Positions 1-6,338 of a stretch of 35,315 nucleotides of DNA are shown here, piece after piece. Numbering within the stretch: the first letter of the stretch is position 1; each line of letters opens with the position of its first letter. The DNA is taken from contig NZ_BMMU01000048.1 in NCBI RefSeq assembly GCF_014646095.1, forward strand, positions 1 through 35,315, given 5' to 3'. The stretch comes from Streptomyces lacrimifluminis (GTDB lineage Bacteria; Actinomycetota; Actinomycetes; Streptomycetales; Streptomycetaceae). The notes under the pieces were generated by a model. The model was given only the letters and a program-made list of their open reading frames with translations. It did not search any database and was not told the DNA's origin. Both the position numbers and the translations under genes were made by a program.

Positions 1-15
1 GACCCCAGGAGTCGC

Positions 16-336
16 ATGAGCACCCCGGAACAACCCAGCTTCGAGGACGCCCTCGCTCGCGTCCGCGAAGCCTCCAAGGAGCTGGCCGCCGTCCTCGATG
101 AGCCGCCACCCTGGGAGCCGGTCTGGAGGCGCCCCCGGAAGGCGAAGTCGAAGGCGGAGACGAAGCGAGAGCTGCGCAGGCAGCGCAGGCGGCTCCAGGA
201 CGCCGGACGCCGCCGCCTCGCCGCCACAGAATCCCGTCGGCCCCGCGCGCGGCACGGCCGGATCGGGAACGCCGCCGCCCGCCGTGACGCTCGCGCCCTG
301 TCCCGGGTGCGGCACTCCACCGCATGGCTGTGGTGA
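16..336 (+). CDS. Small basic hypothetical protein (plasmid/ICE type)
   Basis: Start chosen because AGGAG sits about five bases before the ATG. The first 35 or so residues are balanced and probably helical (it begins MSTPEQPSFEDAL). From about residue 35 the protein is strongly Arg/Lys-rich and becomes low-complexity, so the real frame may shift around 170-230. Another frame there reads a Cys-rich stretch (CPGCGTPPHGC) that looks like a small zinc-binding motif. I do not recognise the family. Similar small basic ORFs are common in actinomycete integrative elements, and another lies at 15093-15242. The start looks real; the C-terminal half is doubtful. Confidence 0.35.
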   Translation: MSTPEQPSFEDALARVREASKELAAVLDEPPPWEPVWRRPRKAKSKAETKRELRRQRRRLQDAGRRRLAATESRRPRARHGRIGNAAARRDARALSRVRHSTAWLW

Positions 337-354
337 CGGATTCGCCGTATCCGA

Positions 355-849
355 TGCGCACCGCACCGGATGCTGCGCATCGTCATGCGCACCACGATGT
401 CCCGCACCGCACCCGGTGCGCACCATCGACGATGCCCGGCACTCCCGCGCGCACCACGATGCACCGCACTCGATGTTCCGCACCGCACCGGTGCGCACGC
501 CGCCCGGCCGCACCTTGACCAGGTGCGGCCGGGCGCCCGTCGTTCCTAGACCAGCCTCGCTACCGGCACGTTTCCCCTTGTCAGGCTCCGTCCCGGGCGC
601 CGATCAGGTCTCGGACAAGGGGTGTGTGATATAGGCGCGCGGCCGGATTCCGGTGCGCACCTCGTGCAGTGCGGGCAGACGATGGCGCGCACCGCGATGG
701 GTGGCGCGGCGCATGGTGCGCGCGGCGCGGTACACCGCCCGGCGGTGGTGCGCACCGGATGCGCGCGGTGCGCACCACCGCCGTCCCCGGGCGTGGACTA
801 CACGATGGTCAGGCGCACCGGGTGCGCACCGGCCGGTGCGGGGTGCGCA
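355..849. repeat. Cluster of palindromic TGCGCA / GGTGCGCACC sites
   Basis: The hexamer TGCGCA occurs ten times, starting at 355, 374, 386, 417, 492, 654, 749, 769, 823 and 844. Five of these are the complete 10-bp palindrome GGTGCGCACC (415-424, 652-661, 747-756, 767-776, 821-830), and the copy at 490-498 matches 9 of 10. At 70% GC with independent bases, about 0.2 hexamers and far fewer than one decamer would be expected here. The stretch from 337 to 886 has no convincing gene; the ORFs that cross it are low-complexity. The arrangement looks like a protein-binding array such as a replication origin, a TraB-type transfer locus or a multi-operator. Its role is inferred only from form. Confidence 0.7.
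501..535. terminator. 15-bp perfect hairpin inside the GTGCGCAC array
   Basis: CGCCCGGCCGCACCT (501-515) pairs perfectly with AGGTGCGGCCGGGCG (521-535) around the loop TGACC. It is very stable but has no T-tract on either side. It may be a terminator, or part of an origin or transfer site, because it lies within the palindrome cluster. Confidence 0.5.
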
Positions 850-871
850 TCAAAGGCCTGGCCCAGGCTGA

Positions 872-1078
872 CGGCTCCATCTGCCGGAGGATGTCGGCGA
901 CGTCTTCGTGCTCCTGGGTGGCGGAACGATCGACTACTGCGCCCACCCCGTCGGCGTCGCGCGCGTTCATCCCAGCGCCGACCACCTGGTCGTGGAGGTC
1001 GATCCGAAGCTCGGCCCTGAGCACTTGCTGCCGGAGCTGCCTTCAGGCTCTGCTGCCGACCCAGTACACCGGGCCTGA
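872..1078 (+). pseudogene. Unidentified coding remnant, C-terminal part
   Basis: After a stop at 869-871 this frame reads about 68 residues with normal protein composition. It contains DVGDVFVLLGGGTIDYC and HLVVEVDPK and ends in TGA at 1076-1078. No in-frame start with a ribosome site is present, so it looks like the tail of a disrupted gene. I do not recognise the family. The competing frames here are Arg/Pro-rich and less protein-like. Confidence 0.3.
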
Positions 1079-1321
1079 CGAGGACGAAGGACAGGAGCCG
1101 GGAGGCATCGCCAGGGTCAGGCTCCTCGGGATCGACACAGTCGGCCTCCACACACGCGGAAGCGACAGACTGCGGCAACAGGGCCTCCTGGTACTCGGTT
1201 TGGTTCGCACCCCCGACCTACCAAGAGGCACTGCTCTCATGCGCCGACTCGCGCACCATCACCCGATCAGGCACCCTGTTCGACCAGACCGTCCCGTGAT
1301 CGATAAGCGGATGGCGTCTGA

Positions 1322-1549
1322 GGTCGCACCGGCTTCTCCGCCCTGATCTGGTCCCACCTCACCGGCAGCAAGTGGTGTTTGGCACCCGACCTGCAGCCAC
1401 TACCCGTCCAGGGAGTTGCCGTGGTCGACGCCGCGGTCCTCTCCTCGCTTTTGAACCAACGTCCGGATCATCCCTTCTACCCATACCTCCACGGCCTGCT
1501 GCCGGGCTACGCCAGCACAATCCTCGGACAGGCAGATCACGGTTCCTGA
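1322..1549 (+). pseudogene. Unidentified coding remnant
   Basis: This is an open frame of 75 residues after a stop at 1319-1321. It starts GRTGFSALIWSHLTG, contains VVDAAVLSSLLNQRPDHPF, and ends GQADHGS before TGA. Composition is that of a real protein, but no start codon with a ribosome site is visible. It may belong to the same decayed gene as 872-1078, which reads in the same frame. The 243 bases between the two hold no clear gene. Function unknown. Confidence 0.3.
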
Positions 1550-1626
1550 TCGCAGGTTGCCAACTAACCCGTGGAAGCGGAGCCCGGCTGGCCGAGGCTT
1601 GCGCCCGTTCGGCCAGGTCCCAGTGC

Positions 1627-2967
1627 TTACATGGTTCGGGTGCGTGTCGGTTCGCGGGTGGTGGGGCGCATGTGTAGTCCGCGGGGGTTGACGAGGGCGG
1701 GAGTGACGTCTGTGCCGGGGGTGTGGGTGAGGCGCCAGCGGGCGGTGATGGTGGCTAATGCGAGGGTGGCTTCGGTGACGCCGAAGGTGTCGGCGATGCA
1801 TTTGCGGGCGCCCCCACCGAAGGGGATCAGCAGGCCGTTGCGGCCGGTGGCGCTCTGGCCCATCCACCGGTCGGGATCGAAACGTTCCGGATCCGGGTGC
1901 AGGTCCGGGTGGTGGTGGATGAGGTAGGGGCTGCACACCACGGTGGCGCCCTTCGCGATCGGGTATCCGTCGAGGTCGGTGGGGGTCGTGGTGATGCGGG
2001 TCAGGAGCCAGCCCGGCGGGTACAGGCGCAGGATCTCGGTGACGATCCGGCCGGTATAGGCGAGGCGGGGCAGCAGGTCGAAGGTAGCGGGAGCCCCGGC
2101 AGGCAGTACGGCGTCGACCTCGGCATGCAGGCGCTGTTCCACTTGCGGGTGGCGGGCGATCTCATGCAGGGCCCAGGCCAGGGTGGCGGCGACGGTCTCG
2201 ATGCCGCCGAAGAAGAACGACATGACTTGATCGGCGATTTCGTCGTCGGTCAGGCGCTGCCCGTTCTCGGACGTGGTCAGGAGCATCGACAGCAGATCTG
2301 CCCCCTGAACGCCGCGGGCGCGGTGGTCGGCGATGATCGCGCCGATGGCTTTGTGCAGGTGCGCGCGGGCCTGGTCATAGCGGCGGTTGGCGGGCAGGGG
2401 CAGCCGGTCGAGCGGGTGGGGCAGTAGCATCCGCTGGTAGATGCCGTGGGAGAAGACGTTGAAACTTTCCAGCACGGCGGTGGTGTCGGTGCCGGGGGTG
2501 TCGGCGAACATTGTGGCCATGGTCGTGCGGGCGGCGATCTCCTGCATCACGGGGAGCACGTCGATGTCCCGCCCGTGGGTCCACCCGTCGACAGCGCGTG
2601 CGGCCTCGCGGGTCATGACCTCGGCGTAGGCGGGGATCCGCTGGGCGTGGAAGGCGGGCTGGGTCAGGCGGCGCTGGCGGCGGTGGTCGCCGTGCGGACA
2701 CGTCCCCAGGCCGTTGCCCAGTCCCTCGCGGACCCGCTCGATGAGCAGGCCGCCCTTGTCGAAGGTCCGGTCGTCAGTCAGGACCCGCTGAACCAGACCC
2801 GGGTCGCAGACCACTAGCGCCCGCACGGGTCCCACCCTGATCTGCACCAGGTCGCCGTGGGCGGGCAGCGACATCATGAACGCCAGCGGGTCCCTGCGCA
2901 GGGCCAGACCGTGACCGAGTAAAGGCAGTGCACCGGGGGCCTGGGGAGCCGTGCGGACCATGCCCAT
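1627..2967 (-). CDS. Cytochrome P450 of the terpenoid locus
   Basis: 446 residues, a normal bacterial P450 length. The start is ATG at 2967 with AGGAG five bases upstream. Visible motifs are the I-helix GGIETV (residues 254-259, with acid E257 and T258), ExxR as EILR (311-314), PERF (360-363) and the haem loop FGGGARKC with ligand Cys390. The residue two after the Cys is Ala392, where the family normally has Gly. It resembles terpene-oxidising P450s encoded next to cyclases, such as PtlI of pentalenolactone biosynthesis. It is divergent from the cyclase at 3485 and probably oxidises its product, or that of the fusion enzyme, using ferredoxin electrons. Two TTA leucine codons occur (Leu16 at 2920-2922, Leu404 at 1756-1758), so translation should depend on the rare bldA tRNA. 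Family call firm; substrate inferred. Confidence 0.93.
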   Translation of the reverse strand: MGMVRTAPQAPGALPLLGHGLALRRDPLAFMMSLPAHGDLVQIRVGPVRALVVCDPGLVQRVLTDDRTFDKGGLLIERVREGLGNGLGTCPHGDHRRQRRLTQPAFHAQRIPAYAEVMTREAARAVDGWTHGRDIDVLPVMQEIAARTTMATMFADTPGTDTTAVLESFNVFSHGIYQRMLLPHPLDRLPLPANRRYDQARAHLHKAIGAIIADHRARGVQGADLLSMLLTTSENGQRLTDDEIADQVMSFFFGGIETVAATLAWALHEIARHPQVEQRLHAEVDAVLPAGAPATFDLLPRLAYTGRIVTEILRLYPPGWLLTRITTTPTDLDGYPIAKGATVVCSPYLIHHHPDLHPDPERFDPDRWMGQSATGRNGLLIPFGGGARKCIADTFGVTEATLALATITARWRLTHTPGTDVTPALVNPRGLHMRPTTREPTRTRTM

Positions 2968-3484
2968 GCTCACTCCTGCGGAAGAAGGGGATCGGGCGTG
3001 CGAGAGGAAGCCGAGAAGTGCGCTGGAGGTACATCTGAACGGCTTCCAGTGTTCCAACTCGACGAGCCCCCGCACTGGTGGAAATCCGGCCACGCAGGAT
3101 CTGAGACCGCGGCCCGCACAGCCTCGCTCAGGTTGGCACCTCCGCCGCCCTGGCCCGGTCCTCCACAGCACGACCCGCCCTGCTGGCCGCGCCCGAGGGG
3201 TTCACGAACTGCGTCCCTGGTGAGGGCCCAGGCCGCCCTGGGCCCCGCAGAAGCCGGCCTCGCCGCGACGGTCCATGGCTCGGCCGCCTGACCGGTGGAA
3301 GGGCCCAACCGGTCAGGTCGGTGGCCGTCCCCGCGGCCCGTTCTCGCTCTTTCGAACTCCAGCGTCCTTCGGCTTCGCTGGGGGCGCGATGCCCTTCCCG
3401 CTGGCGTGACAGCAGCCGTGGCCGCGGTACGCGATCAAGCAGAAAGCCCTTTGTGACCCGCACGCACGGATGAGGACGGTCGGC
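2968..3484. promoter_or_regulatory. Divergent intergenic region between P450 and cyclase
   Basis: 517 bases without a believable gene; the ORFs on both strands are Arg/Pro-rich shadows. It must carry the promoters of the P450 (leftward) and the cyclase (rightward). The weak ribosome site GAGG lies about nine bases before the cyclase ATG at 3485. I see no strong inverted repeat that would mark an operator. Confidence 0.45.
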
Positions 3485-4491
3485 ATGCCGCAGGACATCG
3501 ACTTCGCTCTGCCCTTCCCCTACGCGTCAGCGCCGACCTGGAAGGCGCGCGCGTTCGCAACCTGCACTGGGTCCAGCAGCAGGGGCTGGTCACCAGCCAG
3601 GCCGGGCTGGAGTGGTACGTCTCGTGGGACATGCCCCGCCTGGCCGCCTACGGCTTCCCCTACGCCCAGGGCCCGGAACTGGACCTGGCCGCGGACGTGA
3701 TGGGGTTCTTCTTCGTCTTCGACGACCAGCTCGACGGCCCCCTCTCCCGCCGCCCCGAGAAGGTCGCCCGCATCTGCCAGAAACTCATCGACATCGTCCA
3801 CGGCGCCGCCCCGGGCCCGGGAGTCGACCCGTGCGCGAGGGCGTTCGTCGGCCTGTGGCAGCGCAGCCGTCAGGGTGCGCCCGCCGGGTGGGTGGCGCGT
3901 GTGGCACACGAGTGGGAGTACTACTTCGCAGCCCAGGCCCACGAGGCCGCCGGCCGGCTGCGCGGCATACCCGCTGACATGGACACCTACCTCCAGGTCC
4001 GCCGGGGCATCGCCGGGACGGCCCTGACCATCTCTTGCGGCGAGCTGGCCGCCCACCTCGACGTCCCCGCTGCCGCCTTCCACAGCCCGCAGCTGCGTCT
4101 GATGCGGGAGATCGCCATGGACGTGCCGCTGATGTGCAACGACGTGTACTCCCTGGAGAAGGAAGAAGCCCGAGGCGACATGGACAACCTCGTCCTGGTC
4201 CTCGAACACACCCACCAGTTCACCCGCCCCCAGGCCGTCGAAGCCGCCCGCCGCGAAGTCACCACCCGCATCGCACGCTTCCAGCAACTCGCCGACGAAG
4301 TTCCGGCTCTCTGCGCCCAGCTCGGGCTCGAGCCCCACCAGCAGGCCACCGTGGAGCGGTACGCCGGGGTCATGACGGCGTGGATGTCCGGCTACCACGC
4401 CTGGCAAACCGAAACGCTGCGCTACACCCACACCAACCAGACCCTGCCGCCTTCCGGCCCCGGCTACTTCGACAACATCCTCGACGCCTGA
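3485..4491 (+). CDS. Class I sesquiterpene cyclase, pentalenene-synthase-like, apparent N-terminal frameshift
   Basis: The main frame runs from 3631 to 4491 and contains the Asp-rich motif FVFDDQLD, the Mg-binding triad NDVYSLEKE, an Arg 46 residues before its Asn (the pyrophosphate-sensor position), and a late RY pair. The homologous N-terminus is split. ATG 3485 opens MPQDIDFALPFP, which closely matches the start of pentalenene synthase. The continuation RVSADLEGARVRNLHW lies in another frame from about 3523. One base appears to be missing near 3518-3523. The downstream frame has no ATG, GTG or TTG between its stop at 3454 and ATG 3631, so as written only a 286-residue protein lacking about 50 N-terminal residues could be made. 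The expected reaction is cyclisation of farnesyl diphosphate. It is either a sequencing error or a recent inactivation. It sits between the P450 and the ABC genes. Confidence 0.88.
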
Positions 4492-4848
4492 ACCTCCCGG
4501 CCGCCAAGCCTCGGAAGCGCGCGCTGGACGTCGCGGAACGGAGCCCGGCGACGCGACTGTGCGGTTGCACTCAGGAGCTCACGGACCTGCACGGCCTCGA
4601 CCACATCACCGGTTCCACCCCGACGGCTGCTGACACGGGCCACCGTCCCGTCGGCAGTCCCGCCCGGCGGCCACGCATGGTGCGCACTACCGGTGAGCGC
4701 GCCCCGAGCTCCGCCGCCCATCCCCTCGTCGCAGGCATCTTCCTGTGACGGCCGGTCCCGCCTTGTCACGTTTCCTTGCGGCTGTTGGTTCGTTGGCAGT
4801 TGAGGGACATCCATCTGGCCTGCAGCGGGGCTGAGGGAGGGGGCGTTG
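4492..4848. other. Intergenic region, cyclase to ABC transporter
   Basis: 357 bases. No ORF with protein-like composition or a ribosome site is seen until GGGAGG before the ATPase ATG. It presumably holds the ABC promoter. No clear terminator hairpin was found. Confidence 0.35.
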
Positions 4849-5454
4849 ATGGAGGCAGAGGGAGTCCATCATTCCTACGGCGTTCGGCGGGTACTGCGCG
4901 GTATCGACGTGGCGCTGCCCGCGGGGTCGGTGGTGGGCATCGTCGGCGAGAACGGGGCGGGCAAGTCGACGCTGCTGAAGATCCTTTCGGGGGAGCTGCG
5001 ACCGGACCGGGGCGTGGTCCGGCACGGTGGGCGGTTCGGGTACTGCCCTCAGCAGGTGGTGCTCAACGACGCGTTTACGGTGCGCCAGCACCTGGACTTC
5101 TTCGCTGCGGCCTATGACGTTGCGGATCTGCGGCGGGCCGAGGAGGTCATGGAGATCCTGGGGTTCGACCAGTACGCCGACGTCCTGGTGGGGACGCTCA
5201 GTGGCGGTACTCGGCAGAAGCTGAACCTGACGCTCGCGGTGATGCACGACCCGCAGGTGCTGCTGCTGGACGAGCCGTACCAGGGCTTCGACTGGGAGAC
5301 GTACCTGCGGTTTTGGGATCTGGTCGGAGACCTGCGTGTGGCCGGCCGATCGGTCCTCGTCGTCTCGCATCTGGCCTACGACACCGATCGGCTCGATCAG
5401 GTGTGGCGGTTGCGGGACGGTGTGCTGCACGGACGGCAGGAGGACGTGCGGTGA
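4849..5454 (+). CDS. ABC transporter ATP-binding protein
   Basis: 201 residues, the size of a single stand-alone nucleotide-binding domain. The start is ATG 4849, preceded by GGGAGG; a TTG lies immediately upstream in frame but is less likely. Motifs in order are Walker A GENGAGKS (33-40), Q-loop at Gln68, signature LSGG (117-120), Walker B VLLLDE (137-142) and switch His174. All residues needed for ATP hydrolysis are present. It overlaps the permease start by four bases (GTGA at 5451-5454), so the two are translationally coupled and form one exporter. Its place between the cyclase and the fusion enzyme suggests export of, or self-protection from, the terpenoid product. That role is inferred. 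Confidence 0.93.
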   Translation: MEAEGVHHSYGVRRVLRGIDVALPAGSVVGIVGENGAGKSTLLKILSGELRPDRGVVRHGGRFGYCPQQVVLNDAFTVRQHLDFFAAAYDVADLRRAEEVMEILGFDQYADVLVGTLSGGTRQKLNLTLAVMHDPQVLLLDEPYQGFDWETYLRFWDLVGDLRVAGRSVLVVSHLAYDTDRLDQVWRLRDGVLHGRQEDVR

Positions 5455-6278
5455 GGCGGGGGATGCGGCTGTTCAAGATCGCCACGCGTTATGGCCTGGT
5501 GGAGCACGCCAGGAACCGGTTCGCCATGCTGCTCGTGGCGGTGTTTTTGCCGGTGTGGGTCATGATGACGGGCTGGGCCATCGCCAAGGAGCCGGTGCAG
5601 TTCCGGCTGCACGGCACCGGTCACGTGCTGACCGCCGGAGGTGACAAGATCACCCAGATCACCGGGGCGCTGAACGGGGTCACGCTGATCACCGGGTTCA
5701 TGATGTTCGCGGCGACCTTCAGCAATGGGGCCTTCGACCGGCGTCTGTCCATGGCCGGGTTCCACCGGGTTCCGCTGGGGCTGGCGAAGGTCGCCTGCCT
5801 GGTCATCGCGTCAGTGGTGGTCTGTTCCTACGCCACCGCGGTCATCTGCTGCTTCTGGTCGCCCAGGCAGCCCGTGCTGCTCGGCGCGGCGCTGTTTTGC
5901 ACGGCGATGACCTACGGCACGCTGGGCGTCGCCCTCGGCACGCTCCTGCACCGCGAGGTGGAGGGCATGTTCGCCATTGTGATGATCAGTGTCGTGGACC
6001 TGGGCTTGCAGAATCCCCTCGCCAGCGGCGGAGCGAACAGCGACATGGTGCGCTGGCTGCCCTCCTACGGTGCCATGCAGGCCGCGACAGCCGCGGGCTT
6101 CTCCTCCACCGTGCCCGCCGTGGACTTCACCGTTCAGCTGGCCTGGTTTACCGCCGTCGGCCTCCTCGGGCTGCTGGCCTTCCACCGGCGCACCAGGTCA
6201 GCTCTTACAGCCACCGTGCAGATCGGCCGGCAGACCGATACCGACCTGGTTCCGTTGAAGAAGTCGGCAAATCGATGA
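5451..6278 (+). CDS. ABC transporter permease
   Basis: 275 residues from GTG 5451, which overlaps the ATPase stop; ATG 5463 is an alternative start. The protein has about six hydrophobic segments, the first at residues 24-42 (FAMLLVAVFLPVWVMMTGW) and the last near residues 230-250, with a polar C-terminal tail. This fits an ABC-2-type exporter permease working as a dimer with the ATPase. It is not close to any permease I can name. It ends in a convergent arrangement with the fusion enzyme, with a hairpin between them. Confidence 0.85.
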   Translation: MRRGMRLFKIATRYGLVEHARNRFAMLLVAVFLPVWVMMTGWAIAKEPVQFRLHGTGHVLTAGGDKITQITGALNGVTLITGFMMFAATFSNGAFDRRLSMAGFHRVPLGLAKVACLVIASVVVCSYATAVICCFWSPRQPVLLGAALFCTAMTYGTLGVALGTLLHREVEGMFAIVMISVVDLGLQNPLASGGANSDMVRWLPSYGAMQAATAAGFSSTVPAVDFTVQLAWFTAVGLLGLLAFHRRTRSALTATVQIGRQTDTDLVPLKKSANR

Positions 6279-6282
6279 GGGC

Positions 6283-6317
6283 GGCGTCCCCGCGCAAGCA
6301 ACCCGCGCAGGGACGCC
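6283..6317. terminator. Bidirectional terminator between permease and fusion enzyme
   Basis: GGCGTCCC (6283-6290) pairs with GGGACGCC (6310-6317). Inside it CGCG pairs with CGCG, with a two-base bulge, around the loop CAAGCAACC. Both flanking genes converge on this hairpin. There is no T-tract, which is usual for high-GC actinomycetes. Confidence 0.65.
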
Positions 6318-6338
6318 GAGTGTCTCTCCCCCCGGCGT

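Noticed and set aside
355..849. CRISPR array
   Set aside because: The repeated units are 6-10 bases, palindromic and irregularly spaced, with no 25-40 base repeats or regular spacers.
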